A stretch of DNA of 39,259 nucleotides from an uncultured Clostridia bacterium (GCA_947626735.1 CANQTK010000010.1:1-39259); one strand, 5' to 3'. Shown: positions 17,420 through 27,094, numbered from the stretch's first letter. Notes: generated by a model from the sequence alone, not told the origin. A program made the numbers and translations.

Positions 17420-18751
17420 CTATTTTTTTAGTAAAGAATGATATTCCACTGATTTTTCATAATTTTTATTTACTTCTTCCTCTGATAGTGCTCTACTATA
17501 TAAACGTAAGCAATAAGCATTCATTTTGGAATAGTGCCACCAACCATCCGTATTCATTGATGAACGTCCAATACAAAAGTATTTTAAATTTGGTAATTCA
17601 TTGATACAAAAGTTATCCCACTGTTTTTTGTTATAATTTCCTGTATATAAAACTTCTCCGTCAAGATACATCGTTTGCTTATAATATTCTCCCTCTTTTC
17701 CCTCTACTGTATATGCATTAGAGGTATCTACAGTTATGGTGATAAAGCAACCTTTTTTTAATTTTTCTAAATCTATATTATAAATAATATTGTGAAGATT
17801 ATTAGGGTCAATAGCAAAGTCAGACTTTCCATCGTTGTAAAGGAAACCTGCATTCCAAATTATTTTTTTATCCTTTTCATTAATTCCAAAACGAAATAGC
17901 GCTTGTTTGTCTTCAAGTCCATTCCAATAACAAAAGATTCCTTTGTATTTACTAGCTTCGTTATGAGTTGTAGTTCCTCCGTCCCATATACCATAAAATT
18001 CAAAGGTAAAACCATTCTTTGCTAATGCTTCTTTTTGTTCTTGTTTATCATATTGTACTTTTATATAATCGTCTATTCCATCAAAATTAAAAGAGGTGCT
18101 TGTTAGTCCACTACTATCATTATAATTAAAATTTACTAATTCTACATTGTCTCCTAATTGTTTTTCCAATGCTTGCTCGTTATTTTCTACATCTTTATCT
18201 ATTATAGATGAATCTACATTGATGATTAAACTATCTTTTACCGCTAGCATATCTCCTGCTGATAATGACAAATAATTATCATCCTCTAATTGTATAATTT
18301 CTCCTGTTTCATAATTTACTAGCCAATCATATTGCGCTTTTCCATAACCATTCAATTCGGTTCCTTTTTCTACAAAATTCCACCCTGTTTCATAACTTAC
18401 ATCATCTACTTTAAGAATATGCCAATCTGCTGTATGGTCTAAATTCTTTGAATTTAAAGCCTCTCCTATTTTCTGTGTACTTACATTATCTGTTGCTTTT
18501 TCTAATTGCACCAATAATACATTTTGCTCTAAATATTCTCTTTCACTTGCTATGGTATAAGTTTCTCTGGCTCCAATTGCTCTTTTAAAGATACCATCTT
18601 CTCCTAATACTAAATTAATACTTACCCCTGCTAAAATTATTAATACAATAATCGTTATCACTAAAGCGACTAATGTAATTCCGTTGCTATGTTTCGTTTT
18701 CTTGTTTTTACTATTTATTAGATTCTTGTTTTGTTTTTTGTCTTTTTCCAT
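17420..18751 (-). CDS. Pilin-like surface protein with LamG-like domain, copy 2
   Basis: 443 residues with the same layout as copy 1: basic leader, prepilin-type cleavage site after G24 (N-G-ITLVALV) and membrane helix, conserved stalk, LamG-like C-terminal domain. Differences from the paralogues cluster at about residues 255-360 (DGGTTTHNEASKYKGIF, KDKKIIWNAGFLYNDGKSD); the following YTGNYNKKQWDNF and IGRSSMNTDGWWHYSK match copies 1 and 4. AGGAGG lies upstream and the promoter at 18824-18852 is its own, so each copy can be transcribed independently. Confidence 0.85.
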   Translation of the reverse strand: MEKDKKQNKNLINSKNKKTKHSNGITLVALVITIIVLIILAGVSINLVLGEDGIFKRAIGARETYTIASEREYLEQNVLLVQLEKATDNVSTQKIGEALNSKNLDHTADWHILKVDDVSYETGWNFVEKGTELNGYGKAQYDWLVNYETGEIIQLEDDNYLSLSAGDMLAVKDSLIINVDSSIIDKDVENNEQALEKQLGDNVELVNFNYNDSSGLTSTSFNFDGIDDYIKVQYDKQEQKEALAKNGFTFEFYGIWDGGTTTHNEASKYKGIFCYWNGLEDKQALFRFGINEKDKKIIWNAGFLYNDGKSDFAIDPNNLHNIIYNIDLEKLKKGCFITITVDTSNAYTVEGKEGEYYKQTMYLDGEVLYTGNYNKKQWDNFCINELPNLKYFCIGRSSMNTDGWWHYSKMNAYCLRLYSRALSEEEVNKNYEKSVEYHSLLKK

Positions 18752-18823
18752 ACTTTCTCTTTTCCTCCTTTGTGCTTTTTTTATTATTTTCTTTCTTATT
18801 TTATTTTTTCTTGTTTTTGTTAC

Positions 18824-18852
18824 ATTATATCTATTTGAATAAGCTAGAGCAA
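18824..18852 (-). promoter_or_regulatory. Promoter of pilin/LamG copy 2
   Basis: Minus strand TTGCTC (18852-18847), 17-bp spacer, TATAAT (18829-18824). Confidence 0.8.
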
Positions 18853-18914
18853 TAAAATAAAACCTTTTTAGTGCTTACTTTTTTACATAATCTTATTTTT
18901 TATAAAAATGAAAA

Positions 18915-18957
18915 TAAAAAAATAAAACCCTATTTATTTAAGATAAATAAGGTTTTT
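18915..18957 (-). terminator. Terminator after pilin/LamG copy 3
   Basis: AAAACCCTATTTA... pairs with TAAATAAGGTTTT (18944-18956), followed on the minus strand by a T-rich run. A duplicate of the copy 2 terminator with a 4-bp insertion. Confidence 0.8.
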
Positions 18958-18962
18958 AATTT

Positions 18963-20294
18963 TTAGTTTCCTAGTAAAGAATGGTATTCCACTGATTTTT
19001 CATAATTTTTACTTACTTCTTCTTCTGATAGTGCTCTACTATATAAACGTAAGCAATAGGCATTCATTTTGGAATAGTGCCACCTTGAATTACCAGCAAA
19101 AAAAGAAGAACGACCTAAAACTAAATAGTTTAAAGTAGTTAAAGAGTTACAAAATGTTTTCCATGCTTCAGTATTAAAACCACCATCATATAATTTTTCT
19201 CCATTTAAATACATTTTTTGATGATAATAGTTTACATTTTCTTTTTTAAATGAGTTTGAGGTATCTATTGTTATAGTTAAATAAAATTTCTTTCCAGTCA
19301 AGTCTTGGTTATATGGATATAATATATTATGATTTTTATCATTACAAAAATCAGAAAGATTTTTATCATCATAACCAGCATTCCAAATAACTGCTTTTCT
19401 TTTATTATCGATTCCAAATCTTAAGAGAGCATTTTCTTTTTCTAAACCATTCCAAAAGCAAAATATACCTTTATAGTTAGGATAATCCATAATTTGATTA
19501 TTCATATCATAAGAAGTACCATCATCCCATATACCATAAAATTCAAAGGTAAAACCATTCTTTGCTAATGCTTCTTTTTGTTCTTGTTTATCATATTGTA
19601 CTTTTATATAATCGTCTATTCCATCAAAATTAAAAGAGGTGCTTGTTAGTCCACTACTATCATTATAATTAAAATTTACTAATTCTACATTGTCTCCTAA
19701 TTGTTTTTCCAATGCTTGCTCGTTATTTTCTACATCTTTATCTATTATAGATGAATCTACATTGATGATTAAACTATCTTTTACCGCTAGCATATCTCCT
19801 GCTGATAATGACAAATAATTATCATCTTCTAATTGTATAATTTCTCCTGTTTCATAATTTACTAACCAATCATATTGCGCTTTTCCATAACCATTTAATT
19901 CGGTTCCTTTTTCTACAAAATTCCACCCTGTCTCATAACTTACATCATCTACTTTAAGAATATGCCAATCTGCTGTATGTTCTAAATTCTTTGAATTTAA
20001 AGTTTCCCCTATTTTCTGTGTACTTACATTGTCTTTTGCTTTTTCTAATTGTATCAATAATACATTTTGCTCTAAATATTCTCTTTCACTTGCTATGGTA
20101 TAAGTTTCTCTGGCTCCAATTGCTCTTTTAAAGATACCATCTTCTCCTAACACTAAATTAATACTTACCCCTGCTAAGATAATTAATACAATAATCGTTA
20201 TCACTAAAGCGACTAATGTAATTCCTTCGCTATATTTTGCTCTTTTATTGTTACTGTTTATTAAATTTTTATTTTGTCTTTTGTATCTTTCCAC
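18963..20294 (-). CDS. Pilin-like surface protein with LamG-like domain, copy 3
   Basis: 443 residues, GTG start at 20294 (AGGAGGG 14-20 nt upstream). Same prepilin-type N-terminus (SEG-ITLVALV) and stalk. It is the most divergent copy in the lectin-like part: its private sequence runs from about residue 258 (DDGTSYDMNNQIMDYPNY) to RSSFFAGNSRWHYSK, covering the stretch that copies 1, 2 and 4 share (TDGWWHYSK). Identity returns abruptly at HYSKMNAYCLRLYSRAL. This sharp boundary suggests that the central cassette was swapped in by recombination. Confidence 0.85.
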   Translation of the reverse strand: MERYKRQNKNLINSNNKRAKYSEGITLVALVITIIVLIILAGVSINLVLGEDGIFKRAIGARETYTIASEREYLEQNVLLIQLEKAKDNVSTQKIGETLNSKNLEHTADWHILKVDDVSYETGWNFVEKGTELNGYGKAQYDWLVNYETGEIIQLEDDNYLSLSAGDMLAVKDSLIINVDSSIIDKDVENNEQALEKQLGDNVELVNFNYNDSSGLTSTSFNFDGIDDYIKVQYDKQEQKEALAKNGFTFEFYGIWDDGTSYDMNNQIMDYPNYKGIFCFWNGLEKENALLRFGIDNKRKAVIWNAGYDDKNLSDFCNDKNHNILYPYNQDLTGKKFYLTITIDTSNSFKKENVNYYHQKMYLNGEKLYDGGFNTEAWKTFCNSLTTLNYLVLGRSSFFAGNSRWHYSKMNAYCLRLYSRALSEEEVSKNYEKSVEYHSLLGN

Positions 20295-20373
20295 CTTTCG
20301 TACTGACCCTCCTTTATTTTTTTCTATTATTTTCTTTTTTATAGTAATTTCTATTTTTTCTTCTTTTTGCTAC

Positions 20374-20402
20374 ATTATATCTATTTAAATAAACTAGAAC
20401 AA
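20374..20402 (-). promoter_or_regulatory. Promoter of pilin/LamG copy 3
   Basis: Minus strand TTGTTC (20402-20397), 17-bp spacer, TATAAT (20379-20374). Confidence 0.78.
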
Positions 20403-20618
20403 TAAAAAAAGTGATTTTTATTAATCACTTTTCTACATAAAATTATATATTGCACAAAAATACCACATAAACATTTTTAATAATTCTAAATTTAATGTTT
20501 ATGATTTCTATGACAATATTATCTAAAATATGATACCTAATTATAATCTTAAAAATAAAAAATTTTTAATTATTATATTTCAATTTAATATATTATTTTA
20601 ATAAAAAGAAAAAAATAC
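20403..20618. other. Very AT-rich divergent intergenic region
   Basis: Between the divergent copies 3 (minus) and 4 (plus). It holds a 9-bp hairpin (20407-20415 with 20424-20432) and otherwise A/T runs. I see no gene or RNA here. Confidence 0.5.
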
Positions 20619-20647
20619 TTGACTAAGAAGTAAAGGAATAGTAAAAT
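20619..20647 (+). promoter_or_regulatory. Promoter of pilin/LamG copy 4
   Basis: TTGACT (20619-20624), 17-bp spacer, TAAAAT (20642-20647). Copy 4 keeps the leader of copy 1 up to about 20690, but the TTGCTC/TATAAT promoter seen in copies 1-3 is not preserved, so its control may differ. Confidence 0.6.
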
Positions 20648-20835
20648 GAAAAAAAGAAAAGTAACAACTTATGAACATAATATTAGCTTCATAAAAAGAA
20701 AAAATTAGTATAAAAAAGTAGAGAAAAAAGAAAACTAAAAGAAACAAAAATAAAAAAATAGCATGAAGAACAAAGAAGAAAAATAAAATAAGAAAGAAAA
20801 TAATAAAAAAAGCACAAAGGAGGAAAAGAGAAAGC

Positions 20836-22170
20836 ATGGAAAAAGACAAAAAACAAAACATGAATCTAATAAATAGTAAAAATAAGAAAACGAAACATAG
20901 CAAAGGAATTACGTTAGTCGCTTTAGTTATTACGATTATTGTATTAATTATCTTAGCAGGGGTAAGCATTAATTTAGTGTTAGGAGAAGATGGTATCTTT
21001 AAACGAGCAATTGGAGCCAGAGAAACTTATACCATAGCAAGCGAAAGAGAATATTTGGAGCAAAATGTATTATTGGTGCAATTAGAAAAAGCAACAGACA
21101 ATGTAAGTACACAGAAAATAGGGGAAACTTTAAATTCAAAGAATTTAGACCATACATCAGATTGGCATATTCTTAAAGTAGATGATGTAAGTTATGAGAC
21201 AGGGTGGAATTTTGTAGAAAAAGGAACCGAATTAAATGGTTATGGAAAAGCGCAATATGATTGGTTAGTAAATTATGAAACAGGAGAAATTATACAATTA
21301 GAAGATGATAATTATTTGTCATTATCAGCAGGAGATATGCTAGCGGTAAAAGATAGTTTAATCATCAATGTAGATTCATCTATAATAGATAAAGATGTAG
21401 AAAATAACGAGCAAGCATTGGAAAAACAATTAGGAGACAATGTAGAATTAGTAAATTTTAATTATAATGATAGTAGTGGACTAACAAGCACCTCTTTTAA
21501 TTTTGATGGAATAGATGATTATATAACAGTACAATATGATAAACAAGAGCAAAAAGAAGCATTAGCAAAGAATGGTTTTACCTTTGAATTTTATGGAATA
21601 TGGGATGGTGGTACTACAACTCATAACGAAGCTTATGACTACAAAGGAATTTTTTGTTATTGGAATGGAGACGAAAATAAACAAGCGCAATTTCGTTTTG
21701 GAATAGATGAAAAATTATTAAAATTAAAATGGAATGCAGGATATTTAGGAGGGCAAGATACATCTTCTGATTTTATTCAAGATACAAAGTTTGTTTGGAA
21801 TATTTGGTATGACCTAGATTTAGATAAATTAAGAAAAGGTTGCTTTATTACCATAACTGTAGATACTTCTAATGCATATACAGTAGAAGGTAAAGAAGGT
21901 AAATATTATAAACAAACAGTATATCTTGACGGACAAGTTTTATATACTGGAGATTATAACAAAAAACAGTGGGATAACTTTTGCACTAATGAATTACCAA
22001 ATTTAAAATACTTTTGTATCGGACGTTCATCAATGAATACGGATGGTTGGTGGCACTATTCCAAAATGAATGCCTATTGCTTACGCTTATATAGTAGGGC
22101 GCTAACAGAGGAAGAAGTAAATAAAAATTATGAAAAATCAGTAGAATATCATTCTTTACTAAAACAATAA
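20836..22170 (+). CDS. Pilin-like surface protein with LamG-like domain, copy 4 (inverted)
   Basis: 444 residues, the only copy on the plus strand. N-terminus is identical to copy 1 (leader to SKG24, then ITLVALVITII). The C-terminal end, the sequence after the stop and the terminator also match copy 1 in inverted orientation. The central variable part (EAYDYKGIF, KLKWNAGYLGGQDTSSDF, KFVWNIWYDLDLDKL) differs, while KGCFITITVDTSNAYTVEGKEG matches copy 2, so the gene is a mosaic. AGGAGG lies 11 nt upstream. It converges on tuf. Confidence 0.85.
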   Translation: MEKDKKQNMNLINSKNKKTKHSKGITLVALVITIIVLIILAGVSINLVLGEDGIFKRAIGARETYTIASEREYLEQNVLLVQLEKATDNVSTQKIGETLNSKNLDHTSDWHILKVDDVSYETGWNFVEKGTELNGYGKAQYDWLVNYETGEIIQLEDDNYLSLSAGDMLAVKDSLIINVDSSIIDKDVENNEQALEKQLGDNVELVNFNYNDSSGLTSTSFNFDGIDDYITVQYDKQEQKEALAKNGFTFEFYGIWDGGTTTHNEAYDYKGIFCYWNGDENKQAQFRFGIDEKLLKLKWNAGYLGGQDTSSDFIQDTKFVWNIWYDLDLDKLRKGCFITITVDTSNAYTVEGKEGKYYKQTVYLDGQVLYTGDYNKKQWDNFCTNELPNLKYFCIGRSSMNTDGWWHYSKMNAYCLRLYSRALTEEEVNKNYEKSVEYHSLLKQ

Positions 22171-22220
22171 TTGATAAAATTTTCTTTCTAATTTGCATAT
22201 GGAGGAAAAACAACACAACA

Positions 22221-22262
22221 AAAAAGCAAAGTTTGCAATTTTTGCTAACTTTGCTTTTTTTC
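22221..22262. terminator. Bidirectional terminator between copy 4 and tuf
   Basis: GCAAAGTTTGCAA (22226-22238) pairs with TTGCTAACTTTGC with one mismatch; T-runs on both strands. Serves the converging copy 4 and tuf transcripts, and is a duplicate of the hairpin at 15659. Confidence 0.85.
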
Positions 22263-22276
22263 TTTGTGAAAATGAA

Positions 22277-23476
22277 TTATTCTTTAATATCAGCTACAAC
22301 TCCAGAACCTACTGTTCTACCACCTTCACGGATAGCGAATCTTAGTCCTTTTTCAATAGCGATTGGAGTAATTAATTCGATTTCCATATCTACGTTATCT
22401 CCTGGCATAACCATTTCTGTTCCAGCAGGTAATTTAATAACACCTGTAACATCTGTTGTTCTGAAATAGAATTGTGGTCTATATCCATCGAAGAATGGTG
22501 TATGACGTCCACCTTCTTCTTTTGTTAGAACGTAAACTTGAGAAGTGAATTTTGTATGTGGATGTATTGTTCCTGGTTTTGCTAGAACTTGACCTCTTTC
22601 GATATCTTTTCTATCAATACCTCTTAATAATACACCAATGTTGTCTCCAGCTTCTGCTTGGTCTAATAATTTTCTGAACATTTCAACACCGGTAACAACG
22701 CTCTTGTTAACTGGTTTGATACCAACGATTTCAACTTCGTCTTGTAATTTAACAGTTCCTCTTTCTACTCTACCGGTAGCAACTGTTCCACGTCCTGTAA
22801 TGGTGAATACGTCTTCTACTGGCATTAAGAATGGTTGGTCGATTGGTCTTTCTGGTGTTGGGATGTAGCTATCAACTGCTTCCATTAATTCTTTCATGCA
22901 TGCATATTCTGGTGCATTTGGATCTGTAGAGTTAGACTCTAATACTTTTAGTGAAGAACCTTTGATAATTGGAATCTCGTCTCCTGGGAAGTCATAGCTT
23001 GAAAGTAAGTCTCTAACTTCCATTTCAACTAATTCTAATAATTCTGGATCATCAACCATATCGCATTTGTTTAGGTAAACTACGATATATTTAACACCAA
23101 CTTGTCTTGCAAGTAGGATATGCTCTCTTGTTTGAGGCATTGGTCCATCTGCTGCTGAAACAACTAAGATTGCTCCGTCCATTTGTGCAGCACCAGTAAT
23201 CATGTTTTTAACATAGTCAGCATGGCCTGGGCAGTCAACGTGAGCATAATGTCTGTTATCTGTTTCATACTCTACGTGAGCTGTGTTAATTGTAATTCCT
23301 CTTTCTTTTTCTTCTGGAGCACTGTCGATTTGATCATATGCTTCATATTTTGCTTTTCCTAGTAATCCTAGGTATTTTGTAATAGCTGCTGTTGTTGTTG
23401 TTTTACCATGGTCAACATGTCCGATTGTACCAATGTTAACGTGTGGTTTCGTTCTTTCAAATTTTTCCTTTGCCAT
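22277..23476 (-). CDS. tuf: Translation elongation factor Tu
   Basis: GTPase that brings aminoacyl-tRNA to the ribosomal A site. 399 residues with all G motifs: [21 protein letters not shown] (switch I), [12 protein letters not shown], and domains 2 and 3 ([26 protein letters not shown]). AAAGGAGG lies upstream. It is separated from fusA by 303 bp containing its own promoter and two hairpin elements, so it can be expressed apart from the rest of the str operon. Its many glycine codons are GGN without inserted bases, and no in-frame CGG occurs. Confidence 0.98.
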   Translation of the reverse strand: MAKEKFERTKPHVNIGTIGHVDHGKTTTTAAITKYLGLLGKAKYEAYDQIDSAPEEKERGITINTAHVEYETDNRHYAHVDCPGHADYVKNMITGAAQMDGAILVVSAADGPMPQTREHILLARQVGVKYIVVYLNKCDMVDDPELLELVEMEVRDLLSSYDFPGDEIPIIKGSSLKVLESNSTDPNAPEYACMKELMEAVDSYIPTPERPIDQPFLMPVEDVFTITGRGTVATGRVERGTVKLQDEVEIVGIKPVNKSVVTGVEMFRKLLDQAEAGDNIGVLLRGIDRKDIERGQVLAKPGTIHPHTKFTSQVYVLTKEEGGRHTPFFDGYRPQFYFRTTDVTGVIKLPAGTEMVMPGDNVDMEIELITPIAIEKGLRFAIREGGRTVGSGVVADIKE

Positions 23477-23503
23477 TTGAAATTTTCCTCCTTTTTTTTA
23501 TTT

Positions 23504-23600
23504 GTCAGGGACACATCTTTCTCTAGGTTATTTCTTAAGGGATAAGGTATGTTCCTCCCCTTATGAATTAGTGTTTGCCCTTTTTTAAGATGTTTCTGAC
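23504..23600 (-). promoter_or_regulatory. Structured leader element of tuf (GTCAG...CTGAC)
   Basis: 97 nt in the tuf leader. The minus strand begins GTCAGAAACATCTT and ends AAGATGTGTCCCTGAC; these ends pair. The 5' flank TTATTAAATTTAAAA and GTCAGAAACAT are shared with the shorter ftsZ leader element (5403-5431). The internal part from ACATACCTTATC to GATGTGTC also resembles the hairpin at 23703-23752, so this looks like a composite of two repeats. Could be a regulatory RNA or a small mobile repeat. Confidence 0.5.
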
Positions 23601-23642
23601 GATTTTATTTTTTAAATTTAATAACTAAATTCAAGCACTTGC

Positions 23643-23671
23643 ATTTTATACTATTTTGATAAAAATTGCAA
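23643..23671 (-). promoter_or_regulatory. Promoter of tuf
   Basis: Minus strand TTGCAA (23671-23666), 17-bp spacer, TAAAAT (23648-23643). The leader would be about 160 nt and would contain the structured element. Confidence 0.65.
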
Positions 23672-23702
23672 GTCTTTTACGATTTTTTTTGTGTTTCTGA
23701 CG

Positions 23703-23752
23703 GAGACACATCTTTTCCTAAGGTATTCCTTAAGAGATAAGATATGTGTCTC
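23703..23752 (-). repeat. 50-bp imperfect palindrome between fusA and tuf
   Basis: GAGACACAT pairs with ATGTGTCTC, extended by CTT/AAG after a bulge. About 45 bp match the inner part of the tuf leader element. No T-run follows, so it is not a typical terminator for fusA. GTCAGAAACA directly follows, again as in the leader elements. Confidence 0.6.
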
Positions 23753-23779
23753 GCGCCAAGTTTTACTATTTTTATTAAA

Positions 23780-25864
23780 TTAGTCTTGTTTTTTTGCTCT
23801 TGATGCTACTATCACATCTAATACTGATTTTGGAACTTCTTCATAATGAGATGGTTCCATTGAGTAGGTTCCTCTACCTTGTGTTTTAGAACGTAAGTCT
23901 GTTGCATAACCAAACATTTCAGATAATGGAATAAATCCACGAATAATTTGGCTTCCGCTTCTGGCTTCCATTCCTTCCATTCTTCCACGACGAGAGTTAA
24001 TGTCTCCAATAACATCTCCCATGTATTCTTCTGGAACGGTTACTTCTACTCTCATAATTGGCTCTAATAAAACAGATTTTGCTTGACGACATCCTTCTTT
24101 GAATGCCATAGAACCTGCAATTTTGAATGCCATTTCAGAAGAGTCAACTTCATGGTAAGAACCATCTACTAGAGTTGCTTTAAAGTCGATAACAGGGTAA
24201 CCTGCTAAGATACCGCTTTCAGCAGCTTCTCTAATACCATCTTCGGTTGGTTTGATGTATTCTTTTGGAACTGCACCACCAACGATTTGGCTTTCGAAAA
24301 TAATTCCTTTTCCTGGCTCTAATGGTTCTAATTCAATCCATACATCTCCGTATTGTCCACGTCCACCAGATTGACGAGCGAATTTTCCTTGTACTTTTAC
24401 TTTGTTTCGAATGGTTTCTTTGTAAGAAACTTGTGGTTTACCTACATTACATTCTACTTTAAATTCTCTCTTTAAACGGTCTACAATGATATCTAGGTGA
24501 AGTTCACCCATACCAGCGATAATTGTTTGACCTGTTTCATGATCTGTATAAGTTTTGAAAGTTGGATCTTCTTCTGCAAGTTTTGCAAGTGCAATTCCCA
24601 ATTTTTCGCTATTTGCTTTATCTTTTGGTTCAATTGCAATATCGATAACTGGTTCTGGGAATTCCATAGATTCTAGAATAACAGGATGATTTGGATCACA
24701 AAGGGTATCACCTGTAGATACTTCTTTTAGTCCAACTGCTGCTGCAATATCTCCTGCATATACTTTATCAATATCTTCTCTATGGTTTGCATGCATTAAA
24801 AGAATTCTTCCCATTCTATCTTTTTTGTCTTTGTTTGCATTTAAAATGGTAGATCCGGATTCTAATGTTCCAGAATATACTCTAAAGAAACAAAGTTTTC
24901 CAACAAATGGGTCTGTTGCAATTTTGAATGCTAATGCTGCAAAAGGTTCACTATCCGATGTTTTTCTTTCTACTTCATTTCCTTGTTCATCTACTCCTTT
25001 GATATGTGGAATATCAAGTGGAGATGGCATGTAGTATACAACAGCGTCTAATAATTCTTGTACCCCTTTGTTCTTATAAGATGAACCACATGTTACTGGA
25101 ACGATTGTGTTAGCAATGGTTCCTTTTCTTAGACCAAGTCTAATTTCGTCTTCTGTTAATTCTCCTCCGTCTAAGTATTTCATCATTAATTCATCATCTT
25201 GTTCTGCTGCTGCTTCTATCATTTCTGCTCTATATTTTTCAGCACTTTCTTTTAAGTCTGCAGGAATTTCACATTCTTCAATTTCTTTTCCTAAATCGTC
25301 TTTATGAATGAATGCTTTCATTTTTACTAAGTCTACAATTCCTTTGAAATTGTCTTCTGCTCCAATTGGTAATTGGATTGGAATTGCATTTGCATTAAGT
25401 CTTTCTTTCATTTGGTCAACGCTTCCATAAAAGTCTGCACCAATCATGTCCATTTTATTCACATAAGCCATTCTTGGTACTTTATATTTATCTGCTTGTC
25501 TCCATACTGTTTCTGATTGTGGTTGTACACCACTTTTTGCTGCTAAAACTAATACAGAACCATCTAATACTCTTAAAGATCTTTCTACTTCTACAGTAAA
25601 GTCAACGTGACCTGGTGTATCAATAATGTTAATTCTATGGTCCATCCATTTACAAGTGGTTGCAGCAGAGGTAATGGTAATACCTCTTTCTTGTTCTTGA
25701 ACCATCCAGTCCATCGTTGCTTCCCCTTCGTGAACCTCTCCAATTTTATGAGTTCTACCTGTATAGAATAGAATTCTTTCGGTGGTGGTTGTTTTTCCAG
25801 CATCAATATGGGCCATGATTCCTATATTTCTTGTTTTCTCTAAAGAAAACTCTCTTCCAGCCAT
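23780..25864 (-). CDS. fusA: Translation elongation factor G
   Basis: GTPase that drives ribosome translocation. 694 residues, the normal length: G1 [39 protein letters not shown], domain II, and the domain IV-V motifs [15 protein letters not shown] and [28 protein letters not shown] upstream. It lies 27 bp after rpsG in the str operon. The C-terminal domains are complete (ending RAKKQD). Confidence 0.98.
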   Translation of the reverse strand: MAGREFSLEKTRNIGIMAHIDAGKTTTTERILFYTGRTHKIGEVHEGEATMDWMVQEQERGITITSAATTCKWMDHRINIIDTPGHVDFTVEVERSLRVLDGSVLVLAAKSGVQPQSETVWRQADKYKVPRMAYVNKMDMIGADFYGSVDQMKERLNANAIPIQLPIGAEDNFKGIVDLVKMKAFIHKDDLGKEIEECEIPADLKESAEKYRAEMIEAAAEQDDELMMKYLDGGELTEDEIRLGLRKGTIANTIVPVTCGSSYKNKGVQELLDAVVYYMPSPLDIPHIKGVDEQGNEVERKTSDSEPFAALAFKIATDPFVGKLCFFRVYSGTLESGSTILNANKDKKDRMGRILLMHANHREDIDKVYAGDIAAAVGLKEVSTGDTLCDPNHPVILESMEFPEPVIDIAIEPKDKANSEKLGIALAKLAEEDPTFKTYTDHETGQTIIAGMGELHLDIIVDRLKREFKVECNVGKPQVSYKETIRNKVKVQGKFARQSGGRGQYGDVWIELEPLEPGKGIIFESQIVGGAVPKEYIKPTEDGIREAAESGILAGYPVIDFKATLVDGSYHEVDSSEMAFKIAGSMAFKEGCRQAKSVLLEPIMRVEVTVPEEYMGDVIGDINSRRGRMEGMEARSGSQIIRGFIPLSEMFGYATDLRSKTQGRGTYSMEPSHYEEVPKSVLDVIVASRAKKQD

Positions 25865-25891
25865 TTGGTTGTTTCCTCCTTCTTTTTTATT

Positions 25892-26362
25892 TTACCATTT
25901 GTAGTGTGCGAAAGCTTTGTTTGCTTCTGCCATTCTATGCATATCTTCTTTCTTCTTGAATGCTCCACCGTTTCCAGCGATTGCATCTATGATTTCAGCT
26001 GCTAATTTTTCAGCCATGGTTTTTTCATGTCTGTTTCTAGCATAAGTTACTAGCCATCTTAACCCTAAAGTTTGTCTTCTTTCTGGTCTGATTTCTAGTG
26101 GTACTTGGTAAGTAGCACCTCCTACACGTCTTGCCTTTACTTCCAATACTGGCATTACATTGTTAAGTGCTTCTTCAAATACTTCTAGCGGATCTTTTTG
26201 CTCTTTTTCTTTGATAATATCAAAGGCATCATATACGATTTTTTGAGCTACGGTTTTTTTACCGTCTAGCATAACATTGTTAATTAATTTTGTTACAAGT
26301 TTGCTATTGTATACAGGATCTGCTATGACATCTCTTTTTGCAATAAATCCTCTTCTTGGCAC
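25892..26362 (-). CDS. rpsG: 30S ribosomal protein S7
   Basis: Primary 16S rRNA-binding protein that nucleates assembly of the 30S head and often represses its own operon. 156 residues, GTG start preceded by AGGAGGG. Typical sequence: [20 protein letters not shown], the central [40 protein letters not shown], and the C-terminal [15 protein letters not shown]. It is preceded by a 180-bp gap after rpsL, longer than usual in this operon, with an AT-rich hairpin (ACTTAAAA/TTTTAAGT near 26388-26409) close to the ribosome binding site, a place where S7 autoregulation would act. Confidence 0.98.
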   Translation of the reverse strand: MPRRGFIAKRDVIADPVYNSKLVTKLINNVMLDGKKTVAQKIVYDAFDIIKEKEQKDPLEVFEEALNNVMPVLEVKARRVGGATYQVPLEIRPERRQTLGLRWLVTYARNRHEKTMAEKLAAEIIDAIAGNGGAFKKKEDMHRMAEANKAFAHYKW

Positions 26363-26542
26363 TATTCTTCCCTCCTTTTAAAATACTACTTAAAATTGTA
26401 TTTTTAAGTATTTTTGGTACTCTTGAAAAATTCAATACTATTTTTTCTTTCTTCTCGAATTTTCCTAGTATAGCGCATATAATCTATTCTAAATTTAAGT
26501 CCCTTAAATTAGTAAGTTATAAGCGCACTTCCTTTTGTTTGA

Positions 26543-26956
26543 TTATTTTTTAGGTTTTTTAGCCCCATACTTAGATCTAGCTTGCATTCTGTCTTTTACA
26601 CCAGCCGTATCTAAGGTTCCTCTTATAATGTGATAACGAACACCAGGTAAATCTTTTACCCTTCCACCTCTAATAAGAACAACGCTGTGCTCTTGTAGGT
26701 TATGTCCAATACCAGGAATATAAGAAGTTACTTCATACCCATTAGAAAGTCTAACTCTGGCTACTTTTCTTAAAGCAGAGTTTGGTTTCTTAGGGGTTAC
26801 GGTTTTTACTACAGTACATACACCTCTTTTTTGTGGTGCTCTACTATCGGTTACTCTCTTTTTCATAGAATTATAACCATGTTGAAGAGCTGGTGATGTG
26901 GATTTTGTAGTAGCCGTATGTCTTCCTTTTCTTACTAATTGGTTAATGGTTGGCAC
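26543..26956 (-). CDS. rpsL: 30S ribosomal protein S12
   Basis: Decoding-centre protein of the small subunit and a main determinant of translational accuracy. 137 residues, GTG start with AAGGAGGTG upstream. Signature segments: [66 protein letters not shown]. No obvious accuracy-altering substitution is visible in KPNSALRK. It is the first gene of the str operon, 93 bp downstream of the predicted transcription start. Confidence 0.98.
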   Translation of the reverse strand: MPTINQLVRKGRHTATTKSTSPALQHGYNSMKKRVTDSRAPQKRGVCTVVKTVTPKKPNSALRKVARVRLSNGYEVTSYIPGIGHNLQEHSVVLIRGGRVKDLPGVRYHIIRGTLDTAGVKDRMQARSKYGAKKPKK

Positions 26957-27007
26957 TTAAATTTCACCTCCTTAAATGTTTTATTATTTTGTTTTTTTAC
27001 AAAATAA

Positions 27008-27052
27008 AACCGCTACGGAACTGCCACTTTTTGGCAATTTGCATTAGCGGTT
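27008..27052 (-). promoter_or_regulatory. Terminator-like hairpin at the very start of the str operon mRNA
   Basis: AACCGCTA (27052-27045 on minus) pairs with TAGCGGTT (27015-27008), with an inner hairpin TGCCA/TGGCA, then TTTTATTTTG. It begins within a few bases of the start expected from the promoter at 27056-27084, so it is probably an attenuator or stability hairpin in the leader. It could also end the transcript of the upstream coiled-coil gene. Confidence 0.65.
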
Positions 27053-27055
27053 ATT

Positions 27056-27084
27056 ATTATATCATTTTAACGCTTATCTGTCAA
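27056..27084 (-). promoter_or_regulatory. Consensus promoter of the str operon
   Basis: Minus strand TTGACA (27084-27079), 17-bp spacer, TATAAT (27061-27056): a perfect sigma-A promoter, the strongest in the window, as expected for ribosomal genes. Confidence 0.92.
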
Positions 27085-27094
27085 TAAATTTTGA

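Noticed and set aside
20598..20969. Minus-strand reading frame opposite pilin copy 4
   Set aside because: Low-complexity Phe/Leu-rich antisense of an A-rich leader and coding sequence; no ribosome binding site.
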